Of a stretch of 64,000 bases of DNA, positions 35,501 through 50,500 are shown one piece after another (position 1 is the stretch's first letter; every line of letters begins with the position of its first letter). Position numbers and translations under genes: made by a program. Source of the stretch: Chamaea fasciata (lineage: Eukaryota > Chordata > Aves > Passeriformes > Sylviidae); the NCBI GenBank assembly GCA_029207755.1, contig JARCOQ010000003.1, positions 87,997,994 to 88,061,993 on the forward strand. Direction: 5' to 3'. The notes under the pieces were generated by a model that saw only the letters and a program-made list of their open reading frames with translations, was not told where the DNA came from and made no database searches.

Positions 35501-38500
35501 AGTGAAGCTGTTTTTTATGAATTGGGGTTATCCAAATAGGGAAATGGACTGTGGTCCAGCCAACTCTTCCTGCCTCTAGTAGGACTTGGACTGGTCCACC
35601 TCTACCTGAAGCCTTAGCAGGTGCAAACTCCAGTGCAGAGGGGATTGATGTATCAGCACAAATTGCAGCACTGGCACAAGTAGACCTAACAGAAAACAGA
35701 ACTTGGGAAAGTACCAATAAATATCAGTGAAAAAAAATTTGATAAAACTTTAGAAAGAAAAATCTAAATCTCAGATCTGTTGCATAATGTGACCCACACC
35801 GTTTGTATTTTGGAGCTGATTCTTTCGTCAAGAATGTTTGAATTGCTGCTCAAGCATTCACTTGCTAAGACAGAGAAGCAAATTTCAGAGCTGCCAAGAC
35901 CTCTGACTTAAGGTACAAGAAAATATTTGGAAATCAGCAAACAAAAATTAATTGATTGTGAAATAAATATTGGAGAAAAGAACTTTGAAGTAGCCTATTT
36001 CATAGTACTGTTGATGCAGAATGGCAAAAAGTGTAGGAACATTCAGGACGGAAATGAAAAGTAGTCAGAATTTTTGCTGTATTAATGTTATGACTGTTTT
36101 GCTTTCCTTTCAGCACAGCATGACACATGGTTCAAATTAAGTAATGATTTGTAGCCAGCTCACTTGCACTGTGTCTCTTTCAAGGCACTATTTCACTTAA
36201 ACATCCCTGTCTTCTGTAGAAAAAAAATCCTTTCAAAAAATAAAAAGTTAAACAGATAATTCATAAGTTGTATTCCTGGGTGGTCTGCCCTCTGTACCCA
36301 TGTACTAAGCCTTTTCTGATGGTAGATACCACTTAAACTACTAGACAAGTAACTCTAAGTCTGTGTTTTATCTCATGCATATGACTGTCTTTAATATGAA
36401 GAGATGCTGTAGTGGTATCTTGCAACAAGTATAGAAATGTTTATTTCACTACAGAAAATACTGTGAATGAAATGAAATGAAATGAGATGAAAATGAAATT
36501 TTCATAATGAAAGTCCATAATATCTGAGTTTATTTAGAAATTAAGAGTAATTTCCCTGCCAAAAATCACAATGTGCCTTTTGCTGAGGACCTAAAATAAT
36601 GCACAGGTTGTTCTCTGTATAATTGTAAGAGTTTTGTTTATTTGAAAGTAAAAATGATCACTGTTTTTGTTTAAGAGTAAGGGGTACAGTATTTCTTTTG
36701 GGTCTAAAATCAAACTGCAGTACCATAGCCTAGTTCTTCATAGAAAATAAACCCTTAGCAAACTACTATAGACATATCAGTTATTAGAGGTCTGTTGCAA
36801 ATGAACATTTCCATTTACAAACCTGTAAGTGATCAGTTCTGCTCATGTCTATTCAGAAGGAATTTGTTTTGGTAAGAATTATAATGTGGGAATGGTACCT
36901 TGTGTTTATGAAATCCTTTAGAATGGCTAGCTATATGAATAAGCAGTTTTGTGACATTTTGTTTTTGACATAAGAACAATCTTTGTCTGACTTCAGTGCA
37001 GCCGTTATGAAAAAGGATGAGCTCAGCTTTCCTTCAGTTGTTTTGCTGAACATTTTTCAGACATCTACAATATGGATAACAGGCAAAAATTGAGTCTAAT
37101 TTTAAAATTTTCAGTAGCTATCAGCATACATTATCAGGCAGAAATGCATACGGTGTTGTGATCACGTTACTGGTTTTGAGTTACGCAAAGGAAACAAAAG
37201 AATTCTGAAAATCCCATAAATGGTAAATCAAGATATTTTGATGAGGGCTGCCTCTGCCACAAAAGATATTAAAGCAAATATCTGGAACTCTTCTCTATTT
37301 TCTCTCAAAAAAATAATGTTATATGTTTAGAAATTTAATATTATGAAGTTTTTATTTTAAGACTTGTGTGTTTCCCATTTGGCAGACCCTGGTTCCTCCA
37401 CCCCTACTATTTCTTCCCCAGATTAATTCCCTTTTTGTATTACTAAGTAATAAAATTAAAATTCTGAATTATAATCTGTTTTTTGTCCACTTTGCTTTTC
37501 AAAAATGTTATTTTAATGTATTTCTATTCCATAATGATACAGAGTTGTAAGAATTAGGTTGTACATGGGTGAATGTGTAGGGGTATCAGCAAACACCCAG
37601 AATTATTTTATAGGGTATTATAGGGTAGGTTATGGGAACAAACCAAAGCCCTTGGACGAAGAAATGGGTTCATTAAACACTGAGTGCTAAAACTGGGGTA
37701 GGAAAGGACTTCTGTTGTGACTGCTCCAGTGGCTGTGTTTGATTGCAAGTGGACATCACGGGCACGTCTCTGTCAGGGTATGCACACAGGAGTTATGGGT
37801 TGATCCTCCCCACAGATCCACTGGCCAGCAGCCTGCCACGCCAGCAGCAGGGTCCCCAGGAGCCCCAAAGGAGTCATACGTGTGGCCTGTCATGGAAATT
37901 TGGGGCAGGTGGGACAGAGGGAGGAAATATTCCTGTGAGGTCTTCATTGGGAGAGATGCCGTTAATCTCTTTTGACTAAAAAATAAAGGAAAATAGTATG
38001 GTGAGAAAATAGTGAAAAAAGGGAGAAATAATGCAGAAAAAGGGGAGGTGTTAATGAACTTATTGCTGGCCATGTAGCTGCTTCATTCCATATGCACATT
38101 GGATGCTGCTGCCTTTCCTTCTTTGTGCTTTTGTATGCCAACAGAAATCACTTTTGCCTTACCCAGACTGGCATTCACTTTGCTTTTGTGCAGATCCCTT
38201 CTTCTGGAAATTCAGAAATTGGAGAGAGTGCAGATTATTCCTTTGTGGAAAAGGTAAAGAATGGTCTCATTCAGAGGATATCCCTTGATTTCCCAGTGTT
38301 TTTTACAGGTGCTAATTCCAGCCCAACCCAAGCAAACGAAGGACTGTTCCTATCTCTTAAATACATACTTGAGTAGGTATTTGTTAGTAATATAACAGTT
38401 TGTGAGTGGCTATGCAGTGATTTTAGTTAAAGTAAGTTAGGTAGTCTTTTTTAAGACATTGTGAGATGAAGAGTTCAATCACTATCTTGATAATTAATCA

Positions 38501-41500
38501 CTCACAACATTGAAATCTGTGCTTCTTTTTTTTTAATTTGAAAGTGTCTGGTTTTGATTTCCTATCCTCTTTCCTGTCACCATCAAATTAATCACACTTG
38601 AGGTACTTAGGAGAGATGGTGATCCAGACACTTGAGATATTTGGGGATAATGCAAGCACATTAATTTTTGTAGCTCCTTTCTGCACTTTTTCTACAGGTT
38701 TACATCCATTTTAAAATCTGCTCCCAACACTACAATATAAACTTTAACAGTGGCACATATAAAGGTAAACATTGGGGGTAAACATATGGGTTCTTTTATT
38801 CATCCAATTATGAGCTTTTCCTTTTGAACACTGTTCTGAAAGTTCAGTTAATTGTCCAAATTAGGTCCTGAAATTAATTTAAAAGCTGCTTTTTTCATAT
38901 TTCAATCTTCACACTCATAAGAATTGCCAGTGTTCTCTGTTTCAGGGAATTAAATTTCCTTTATAAATACAAATACTTTTAACATGTGCAGCAATATACT
39001 TAATTGTAAGTACTAAAGTATGTTTTTTCAACTTTAAAGGACATATGTTCGGCAAATGATGTGACACAATGTACTGTTTTTTATATTATAATCTATTAAA
39101 TCTGCCCAAGAGCAGTATTATGAAGGTGTTGTCTCCAATTTTGTTCTAAAATATAAGAAAAAGAATTCTGTGAGATATTTTAAAGATCAAAATAAGTGCT
39201 CACAGAGACTTCCATCATCAAGAAGTAGTGGAAGTACTACAAGGTAAATGCAGCAGGTGGTAGTGCTCCATTGCTATGTCCTGTGTCATTCATGCATGTT
39301 GTTTGGTTGTATATTTTATTGCTGGTTACAGAACACATCTGAAAGTGACAATGATGAAGTTGATGGCAACAATATATGTGGTTTCAGAAAGAAAAAGGGA
39401 ATCAAAGGTCCCACAAAGTATATTCCTCCTTTAGAAAATGAGAAGATGGAGCTGTCCCACACCTCAAAACTCCCAGATCCCCTTAAAGGAACCACTGGTT
39501 GCTCAGAACTGCCAACAGAGCAGTCTCTCCAAAACCCCACTGCCTTTCCTCCAGTACAAATGGACAGAGGAGGTCACGACGGTTCCAATTCTGGCAGCAA
39601 TGGTAAAGAAGACAGGCGTAGAGAAACACGAGAAACTCAGGAATATGCTGGTACTGGAAAAAGAGTATTAGGAAAAATGCATGAGGAAACAGATACAGCA
39701 GCTCAGATGAAGCTGCCCACAAGTGCGCAGCCTGCAAGGGGTGCAGAGAAAGGTGGTTGCATGGAGGCAGTGCAGGGGGAGAAAGATGGTGAGCTGGCAA
39801 GGGGTAAGCCAGAAGAACGGGGTGGGATGGAAGAAAAAGTTGTCAAGTTTCATGTGACAAAGATGGGCTCCCTGGGAAGTGCTGCATCCATGCCAGGGAG
39901 CCGTACTGCCGAGTCCTTCAAGGGAGCACCTGGCTTTTCTAAACGAAGTCTACAAGAGTTGAAAAACCTGCTGAGTGAAGGTCATCTGCCTTCTCATGGG
40001 CCCAATTTCTGTGGCAAGGCAGCTGGCAGTTTTGCTCAGAAAAATTTGAAACCCCGGGAGAAAGCAGCTGACAAGCAGGGCCAGCCCTTTGAGACTTTTA
40101 CTCCCCATTTTGGAGAGGAGAAGCAGAAGTATCTCAGCTTCCACAAGGAGGGAATGGGGCAGCAGAGCAAAACCGTCCTGGTCCTCAGTTCTGCTGGCTC
40201 TGATCAGCAGCAACCAGTGGGCAGCAATGTGGATCACCTTATTCTGGGACTACCAGCAGCTCCTACACCTGCAGAAAGCACAGCTCCTGAGGTTCAGTTT
40301 GACTCCTCCACAGGCCTCGACGGTAAGGATACTTAAACATCACCTGCTCTCCTCTTAAAGAAAATGCTCCTGTTGTTTTGTGGTGTTTTGCCAAGCTGCA
40401 AACTAAAGTCAGAGCTAGTACATGAGAGAGCTGACACCTGTGGTTTCTGTGTGATCAGGATGGATTGGATACTGTGCTCTACATCTATGCTGCTTTTTTT
40501 TTTGTTTGTTTCTTTGGTTTTTTTTGTTTAAAGCAAGGCATTTATAAAGCCCAACTGCCTGCCAAAAGCTTTCATGCACAAGTGGTCATGTCTTTTTCAC
40601 TAAAACTGAAATATTTCCTCATTTAAACTGAGTGCAGGCAGCAATTTCCAAAATTCTGCTGGATACTGCAAAGCTCTGGTGGCATCTGCACTTCTTAAAA
40701 TTTCCTTTTTTGAAAAAAAAAATTTCAGCAGTAGAAATTGCTCCCTTGTAGGGATGATGTTTTCAATTATTTGTCTTGTGAGAGGACTGGAATGCAAAAA
40801 CATCTCTTATAAATTATAGGGGAAGAAAAGCAAATGAGGCAGAGAGAGCTTGCACTTATTTTCATGCTGTTCAATAAGTCCATTTTGGAAGTGTTTATAG
40901 AGACAATTAATTGCTACTAATAGGCTGTGATTTCTTTGTGAAAGCTTCTGGGCTAGCTGGATCAACAAACTGGAAACTATTATTAGCTGTGATAATGTAA
41001 TGGGTTTGAGCAGTTTGTTGTTATGTTTCCAGGAAGCACAAAAACACCAGTTTGTCAGCTGTATGAATATGAGATTATTACATTTCCATAAGCATCAATC
41101 CAAGACCACATTATCAGCTTTCCAGGACAGACATCTTTCCTTTTGACTTGCCTGACTGATGCAAGATATATGGATCTTTTCAGTGATAAAATACTTTATC
41201 CATCATTAACTATGTAACAAAATATAATAATGGCAATTAAATGCTTACAATAGTATTAATCTATCCTGCTTTTTTCAAGTCTCCTGACAGATGGATAGAA
41301 ACCCTGCTTTAGATATTCTGAAAACAGACAGTTTGAATATGTCAATTGTTGTTAGCTGCCGCAGGATTTCTTGGTAGACATTTTGTATTATCCAGTTTGA
41401 ACAAGTCTGAAAAAGATATCCATGGACAGTATCAGGGTTTACTCAAGGCACTGCATGAGAAATACAAAGCTTTGAAAAGATACTTCACACTTGAACCACT

Positions 41501-44500
41501 CTCTATTCAAGTCTATCAGAATAAAAAGGTTAGAGTATTATTGCTCAGCCTACGCTTGATGCTGTTCCCTTTCCAGACTACATCGTTTTTCACATTGATA
41601 AAGGCTAGCAAAATTAATTATGAAAATTTTAACACTACTGCATTCTCATTGTCTGCAAAACCAGCAAGTATATTTTAAAACAAAAGACTAATTATTTTTA
41701 TTCATAGCACCACTTACAAGGCAGAGGGAACTGATGAGATTAATTGTAGATTCTACGAGGAGATTTCAACCCAATTGTAACCACTAAACATGAAATAGCT
41801 TATCCAATCTTATTATCTAGTCAGTAAAAACAGACATTTTGTCTTCAAAGAAGTATTAGAGGCTGATGAAAACTTGATCTCTGAAGGTGGGTGTATATTT
41901 CCACTCAGGGGGGAAGAAGTCCTGTGGTGATTGGTTTAGGTCATTTGTCTAACTCGGAGATGCCTAAATTTACCTGGGATTAATCCTGCCCTGTATGTCT
42001 GGTGGTAGCAATGACTGCAAGAGACCTGCAGATGAGAACTAACTATGAGGGGAGCTGGGAGAAAACTGTTTTGTCTCATAAGAAAACTATTCAATATCAA
42101 ATGTTTTGGAATCTCATGAGGTTTGGATTCCATTTAGCTTTGACCAAACAAGTTGCAGGGCTCACTGTGCATTTCAACTAGCAAATGGAATGTACAGAGA
42201 TAGTTTCTACTTAATAAGAACTGTATGTGTTCAAAATTTAATTTTCATTGAATACATTCAGTAACTCTGCTGAAGAAAAGAAAGTTTTAGATAAAGTTCT
42301 GCACTGTTTAATGATCCTTTGCGTAAACAGTATTTTATTGCTGCCCATCGTAATTTATTAATTAATAAGATCAGGTCCTAAATATTTTCTCTTTTTTTGA
42401 CTAAAATATTATGTTAAATATTTCAGTTACCAAAGTGCCTGAAGCCTTGGATCGAAAGATACCTTGACACTGAGTAGATCTGAAATTCAATCTCCAATAA
42501 TTTGCAAAATTTCAAATATCTGAACTTGTTCAAATCAGAAGACTGCATCCAAAATGTTTGGAAAATTACAAGAGGTTATATTTCAGATCCACTCAGTGTT
42601 GACATATGACCAAAACAGGAATATACTTTATGGTTATAAAGGCACACAGTTAAGGGACAATCTCTAGAGATCAGCAGTAGAAAGGTTAAAACATGTAGCT
42701 GAGCATCAGTGATTCAGAGTACATCAGAGGATTTATATATAGTCATGTTAGTTAGTTACATGGCTAACACCTCTCTAAAATGATAAATCCATATATTTTT
42801 TTCCAAAATTCTGGTTGGTCAGTGTGGAAATATTACTGCATTTTGTCCGTTTCTTGTCAGATCTTTTATAAAAGAGGTGTTTGGGCATTGGAGAAAATGA
42901 TAGAAAAGAAGCAGACATGTCAGATATTTGGGTTAGTAAGAAAAGTGTTGTTTGAACAATGTCAGAGAAACCGGACCTGAAGCTAAAACTTGAACTCAGT
43001 CTAAAGCACTTTTCCATGGAAAGATAGAAACTAACACATGCAGCTAATGAGGTGAATATACTGACATCACTAACCTGAATTTAGGAATTTTATTTGCTGA
43101 AGTGTCCAAATCTGATAATGATGTCCATTTCTGTAAGTTGGTATGTAGTCATCAATTACCAGCTGCTTCTTGAACTGTTCAATGCCTGCATTCTTGGGAG
43201 ACAAAGAGGGATGATTCCAAGCAGCAAAGAACAAGAATAACAGTAAAGAAGATATGTAGCATTAAATAACCATTCATAGTATGTGTATGCACACAGGATG
43301 AATTCATGCATGTGCTTTATGGATAGTTTATATAGCACATAAGGTAGGTGTATATCGACCTCTCTGAACTGAAATCTTACCACCTGCTGCTCTGCATGCT
43401 GCTAAATTAGAATATTAATACTATAGCAGCCAGAGAGGAGGCCAAAGGAAATAACCTTATTCAAGCAGTGTGAAGCACCCAAGGACCACAATGCCCCACA
43501 CTCTTGGTGTATCATCCCCTCTGACACTGGGGGATGTGGGCTCCCAGGGCCAGGGACTGCAGGTGGCCTCAACAGCAACACACCCTTTGTGTGGGTAGGA
43601 GGACCAACTGAGCCTGGTGACATCACAGAGGCCGAGGTGAAATCCTCTTCTGTACCTCAGGAAACAACCCCCAGGTACCTGTAGGTGAGCAAAGCATTGG
43701 AATAAGTCTGTCACCTGAGGTTTCAAATTTGCTTTGCATGTCTTGGTCTGTAGCCAGGACAAAAAAATGTTTAAAAATCTACTCAGTGCAGACTGCAGAG
43801 CTGGGCATCCAGAACAGCACCAGAAGCAGATCCTCTCAAGAGGACTCATATTCTTCAGTATATATCAAGTATATGGCCATGTAAATATGACCAACATGAG
43901 ACCAGAAACTATTTGAGAGAGAGGAAACTTTCTGAAGAAAGAAAACACGTTTCACCTATGGCTACAGGCACCAGTACCTACCCAGTGACTGTTGAAATTT
44001 CAAGCACACAAGAAAGTCTGAATGCTTTGAGAATGCCTATTTAAGGAAAACACGTCAAGAAGATGCTAGCAGGCTCTATTTCATACTTTAAAGTGGATTT
44101 CATCAATCCTACTAGAAATCTTTTTTTCTACTGCAATATTAACCACGTGTTCTTACTCTTGACTTGTCCAAAGCTCTTATTTTTAATAATGAGGAACTAA
44201 CAAATGATGCAACCTAATATTTAGGGACAGAACCACGAATCCTTCAGCAAAGAAATAGCGTAGGCTTTTCTCTCCATCAGCATACAAAAATTTACTCACA
44301 CACTTTGAACCAAATTTCAACTCCCCTATGGTTTCACTGTCCTCTGTCCTCTGACCTGGAGGAAACATGACTGCCCCCACTGATTCTGCTCAGTAAATCT
44401 AGTCAGTCACAAGAAAATAGAAGTGGAGACTCTTTGGGAGCTGTAAGTGGACAATCAGGGGATATTAGTGGTCACTTCATAGTCATTGCCTCTGCTGTAA

Positions 44501-47500
44501 TTCCTGCAGCATAACAATGTCTTACTTTGGGACTTAGTCATTTTCACTTGGTACCATTTTCTGCTTTGTATTTTACAGAATCTGTGCCGTTCTTGCAGCT
44601 CTCCTAAGGTGAAGAACCAAAGACATACTGTTCCTTCATGTTCTTTCCTCATCTGTGGTTCAACAACATTTTTCTCTCTTTTTCTATGTTTTGAACTGAG
44701 TTGGAGCATAGCAGGGCTGAAGCTCACCTCCTTTCTAAACCCTCGTGGTTGCTCTTGAAAAAAATTTGTCTTTTTCTCTCCTTTTCTTTCTGAACTAAGC
44801 TATTTACAACACACTTTTTTTTTCTTTTCTTTCTTTTTTGTTTTTTTTTTTTTTTTTTAACCTAACAAGCTCTAACAACAAACCAAAGCAACCAAAAACT
44901 CTTTAGTCCTTTATCTTCCATACTAATAGCTGAAATCTTCCTCCTCTGTGACTCTGTATGATTTCCCATCATACAAATCATCATCCCATTTTTTCCTCTT
45001 AATCTATATAAAAGAAAAATGCTCAGACAGGACTTCCATCCAGTCTTTCTTATCTATTTTGTCATCTTCCAGCTGAGATTCAACTCATCTGCCTCTGGTA
45101 TTTGTTGTAAGCTAGTCATAGTCATGCCATGACTTTGTGTGAGAAAGAGGTGTATTCAGACTAATTATTCCCACTGACTGGAGATGCTTACTTTCTTTAC
45201 AGTAATAGGTAAAGGTTGCAAAACTTGTTAGATTGGACCTAATATGAGGGAAATGCATTCTCTGCTTGTTATGTTTGCCAGCTGTCTTTCCTTCTACAAC
45301 ATATTCATGAGAAGTTTAGTCCTTACCTTCAATACTGTACAAATTCCCTTGTAGAGTATTCCCTTCTTCCCTAATTAACCTTGTTTCCCATTAAGCGTAG
45401 TGCTCTCTCTCATTCTGGAAGTGTTCAAGGTCAGGTTCGATGGAGATTGGAACAACCTGGTCTAGTGGAAGGTGTCCTTGCTCATGGTATAGGCACTGGA
45501 ACTAGGTGATCTCTAAGGTTTCTTCCAACACAAACTGTTCCTTGATTCTCTGGATTGTTTTATATTAGGACAAATATTTTTAGACCAGAAGGGACTTCCC
45601 AGTTTGCAACAGTGTAAGCCTTGGTTAACGCAACTTTGCTCAGTGATTCCTTCCAAAAATCCAAATTTTCTGTATGATTTTGAAGAAGGATAGGCCAATG
45701 TAGTTTCATCTTATTTAGGATTATCAGTTAGGTAATTCCATTGGGTACTACACAACTTAAATTTCTTTCAGACACCTGCATATTTTGTTTTCAAATTCTC
45801 TAATTTTGTACAGAACTATGACGATATTCTCATTCACTACAGAGGGGTCATTTTTATAAAATATCCTGGAATGCAGAAAAATATAGGCTGTTTATTTAAT
45901 CTTCCATTTATTGAGAGAAAAAAATGTACTTTGCATTTAACTCTTGAAGATGTATTTTCTCTGAGAAGCTGTGTCATGTTGTTGTCATACACTTCGGAAA
46001 GAATAACTCATGGCTGATTGAAGCTATATGTCAGTCTCTAAATTAGCTACAGAACTCAGGAAAAAGATGAGCTTCTCCATGGTCATGCCAGTAAAAAGTC
46101 TGCTTTGCAATTAAGTTTAGAAAAGAAAGCAGGCCATCATGAGACAAAGAAATGAATGGGAAAAAAAGAATTGAAAGTTTCACTGTCAAACAGATTAGGG
46201 AAATGTTTTTACCGTCTCCCATCCTTTGGAATTTTCTAGTATGTTTACATATTCCCCTGTTAAGAGTCTTATAGGGCAGTTAAAATACAAGATAGGAAAC
46301 AAATTCTTATGTACTTTACTGCAGAAATCATATCAGTAAACAGATTTGGCAAAACTTTTTTTAGGTGAGAAAGAAATGGAAATTGCATATTTTTTCAACC
46401 AAAGATGCTTCTGATCACTATTTGCATCAATAGAGAATTCAAGTGCAACTCATGTCTACTTACCATGTCAAAAAACCAGATGTGAATAGAAAAGTAGCAA
46501 TAAGAATTATATTAACTGTAGGAAGAGCTGTCATATAAGGTTTGATAAAGGCAGTTAATCATTGAAGGCAAAAGTGAGAACAGTAAATAACATGCTGTGC
46601 AAAACGTGTAAACTGGCTATTCTTAAACCTACAAACCAGAGTATTGTAAGGAAGAACAGATACCTTTTAACTGGTTCTGACAGGAATTTCTATGGGATTT
46701 AGAAGAGTGTAATTGTGTGATTACCCTGTGGGACTCACTGCTGGTGAATACCATCAACACAAGGTATCTGTTTTTGTAAAGGGGGTAAAAATAGATCTTC
46801 AGAGCACCCTGTGTTAGAGTTCTAACATTGCAACCTCTTCTAGGACTGAGAAAGTGTTTAATTCAGTTGTAGTCTGATTTAATAAGGGACCACGGGAAAA
46901 GGTACCTTGAACAAACTGTAAATGAGAGATTGATCTGGGACTTACACTTTCTTCTGTTTTGGCATTTTTCTGTTGCTGAGAAGGGAAAGCTGATGTCAAC
47001 TATTTGCCCTAGCTGCTCTTAGCAATGTGGATGATGTCAATATTAATAATCTAAAAATGGCACCGCTCTTCTACTATAAATAACAATAGTAACAATAATA
47101 ATATTTTTACTATTATTGATAATAATTTTAATTTTGTGAAATTAATATGTTTTAAATATGTGAAGATAGTTTGTATTTGTAGATATTTTGTACAATAGAA
47201 ACAGGAATATTACCGTTTATCGATGGTTACTTAAATGGGAAATGCAGACTGAACCATAGACAAACAAACACTAAGTTCTTTTTGTGTCCTGCCAAACTGA
47301 TGTAGATATTCAATGATCTGCTTAAAGAAAGATAGCCAGTCTGGATTTTTATATGATTTTTAAAATGAAAATCTGAACAAAAATCTGAGCATCTCATTGA
47401 ACTTACATGTTTCTTTAAGGAGATTTTCTGAAATGAAAAGGAAGATGCCCTTATTTCCAGACACCCAGAAACCTAAAGGAAAAGTTGTACTCATGAACAG

Positions 47501-50500
47501 AATCCTCCCTTAGAAGAATGTAAAACTTTTAGACTGTGATTCTAAATCAGCTAGGCCTGTCAAATATTTATCTACTTTATCTCTAGTAATTAATGCCCTG
47601 GATAATGACTATATGAACTGAGTAAAGACAGAGTACTTAGTTCCTTACTGTACCTTTCCAAACTTTAATAATTATTGGCATCATGGATGTAGTTTGACAG
47701 TGATTTATTTAGTGGCTACCAAGAAAATATATTTTGGGTCCCATGCAGCAGAAAAGTGAGTAGTTAGTAGTTACTCGCTAATTAGTACTTAAGAAAAAAA
47801 TCCCCTCTCATATTTCTGAAATCAACCAGAGGTGACATTTTTATGTATCTTAACATTTACAGAAACATTATTTCAAGGAGAAAGATAATCTGCAAATGAT
47901 ATAAAAGATGAACTTTAAAAAGTATGTGAAGGCTTCCTGACTTTTTCTGTTGATTCTAAAAGATTTTGGAAAAAGGCTCTTGTAGATGAGTGTCTTCTGA
48001 CTAGCAGGGTGTCTACACTGGTATATAGATTAATTCTAGACTAATACTAGACCAATATATACAATTTATTCTCATAATTTAAAAAGATGTATCTTTGATC
48101 ATAAAAATCCAACTGGAGAGGACAAATTCTTGCTTCTTTAGTTATTAATTTTTTGCTTTCTTAGTGTTCTTTAGAAACAGTTTATGTTTATTAATTTTCT
48201 GTTAATGTTTGTTCATGTAATGGAATTATGTATTTATTCAAATAACTTCATCTCCAAGAAAATCACCTGCCATTGACTGATGTTTAAATTAAGTATATTT
48301 GTAGCTATATTTTTAAAATTAATTTATGCATCAATAAAATGAATGCACATAACATTTGTGTTTTCCCTAGTTACTGATTTATATAATCTATTTATCTCAG
48401 GAATATTATTTTAAAGAATTAATTGGATCAGAATTAAAGTTGCTCTTTTTTTCATTATTTATATTTTTTTACCTGAAAAATATTTGTTCAATAGATGAAA
48501 ATTTAACAGACAACATTTCAGGATATTTTAAGAAATACTTGGAAAATTTACATCAAAAGTTGACTGATATCAAGGGTTTTCAGCTAAGCCTTGCTTTGAA
48601 CAATACAAAGGCATAAAAATCTCAGTGTGAAAGGAGGTCGACAGGAAATGTTTACCAACTTTGCCAGGGATATTAAACATGTATAAAATAAGGCATTGAG
48701 TGCTGCTTTAAAAGTAAAACCCTCAGATTTCTGTCCATGGAGTAAAAAAAAACTTCTCTTGATACAAACCTTAGGAAGATTTTCAGAATCTTTTAAAGTT
48801 CTGTTAATCTATTGAACAGCCACAGTTTATACCTGTTAATAAACTTCTAGATAATGGTCTTGTTCATAAAAAAGTCAAATCTGGTAAATGCCAGTAAACT
48901 CATATGTTGTAAAACAGTATTAAAGGATGACTGAAACGGTATTCAAATAACTCCCTAGGTGGCATAGGCAAGACAAGGCCAGTCCTCCCCACTCACTCTT
49001 GTGTTTTGGCAGCATCTGTAACAGAGTGAGTATCACACAAAACATTTAAACAGGACTTCCTTATTTAATACTTGTCTTTTAAAGGTCATATTGCCCCAGT
49101 GTTTATAGAAGACATTGGAAAAAGGAAAAGCTATTGCTAAAAGGAACTTAGAGCTGAAACTGACCAAAGAGAAAGATGTCATGAAGAGAAGTGAATGTGA
49201 CAAAATTATTTTCTTCCAATTCAATTTTCATTCTGTTCTTCTATTTACTTAAATTTTGTTCTGTGCTTTTAGCTGCTATTCCTCATGTAGCCCTGCTATT
49301 TCTTAACTTTGTCATACTTGACTGACCTAAAGTATCCTCCTTGCCATCTAAGCTGGAGGATGCTCCAGCTCAAAGATTCTGAGAAGTCTATGACTACAGA
49401 TGAATTTGTAGCCTTCTTAGGAAATAATCGGACACCCTTGTACTGGATCAGCTGATGAGCCTTCTTAGCAGTCCTTGTCCCAAAGGAGAGGTCAAAAAGC
49501 TGTGTTTGTGCCTGCTGGCTACTCCTAGAGGAGATCTCCTCTAGTTTGGGTAATTTTCTACTGAAGACATTAAGATTGCTTCCACCAACCTACAGAGTGC
49601 CTCAGCATGAAGCTTTAAACTTCCACTTGAAAGGTTGGTGGTGAATGGTTGCTATCGGTGGCCTTCCACTATGGATTTGAAACTTTTGCAAAAATTAATC
49701 TGCGCACATCCTCAGGAAGAATGGAGGACTTTTCTCCCAGAAATGTGAAAAAAATGTATTTTTCCCAATTTTTTGCCTGTTAATATAAAATTTTACTCTT
49801 GGTTGTTTTAGTTTATTGTACTAAGTGGAAGCTAATACCTTACGTAGTTTAACTTGAATAAAAACAATACATAGATATTCAAATGAAAAACATGCTGAGA
49901 GATTGAGGTTGGTGAAAGGAAGTTACTGTGCCCATCTCTCTGCTCCATTATAGAAGTTATATTCAGGTATTATTGCCTTCATGCCAAGAAGTTTATAGAG
50001 CCTTACAGCTTCTGCAATACAGATGATAAGATGACTCCATAACAGAAAAGGCATTAATGCATAAACTTCCCTTAAAATTCACTGCCTGTGCTGGAGAAGG
50101 CAGCGATCCTCCTCTAGAGGCCTCAAGAAAGGTTTAGTAGAAGACAAGTGCCCTTTTTAGTATGTTTGTGTATTGACACACTTTACAAAGTCATTGAAGA
50201 AACAGCACCTGTATTCTGTCACTTTTCAGTGGGAAATAGGTATCCATTTACTGCTTTTACTCCTAAAATTACTCAACAAATCTCATGAATTCCTGAGTTT
50301 ACCATGTGTTCTCTTCTTTACTTGAAAAAAAGTTTAAATTACAGATCATTCCAAAAAGTAAGGAATTTTATACAGGATGTCAGGGAAAAAATATGTGTGT
50401 TTATTTGCAAAACTCTTTCATGATCCATATCTTTTTCTCATTTCTGTTTTTGCACCTTATGCCACAATTTCCTACTATTACACTTTTTAGGAGAACAGCC

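Noticed and set aside
39181..39243. Possible small exon ending in caag|gtaaat just before LGSN exon 2
   Set aside because: In the phase needed by exon 2 it contains a stop (tag at 39226-39228), and the intron would be only about 88 bp.
39248..39331. Upstream extension of the exon 2 reading frame with an ATG at 39248 and a hydrophobic start
   Set aside because: A good splice acceptor at 39330-39331 and the exon 1 match explain the true start; the extension is intron read-through that only looks like a signal peptide.
43457..43849. 130-codon minus-strand open frame in LGSN intron 2
   Set aside because: No recognisable domain, codon pattern or splice signals; probably due to local GC richness.
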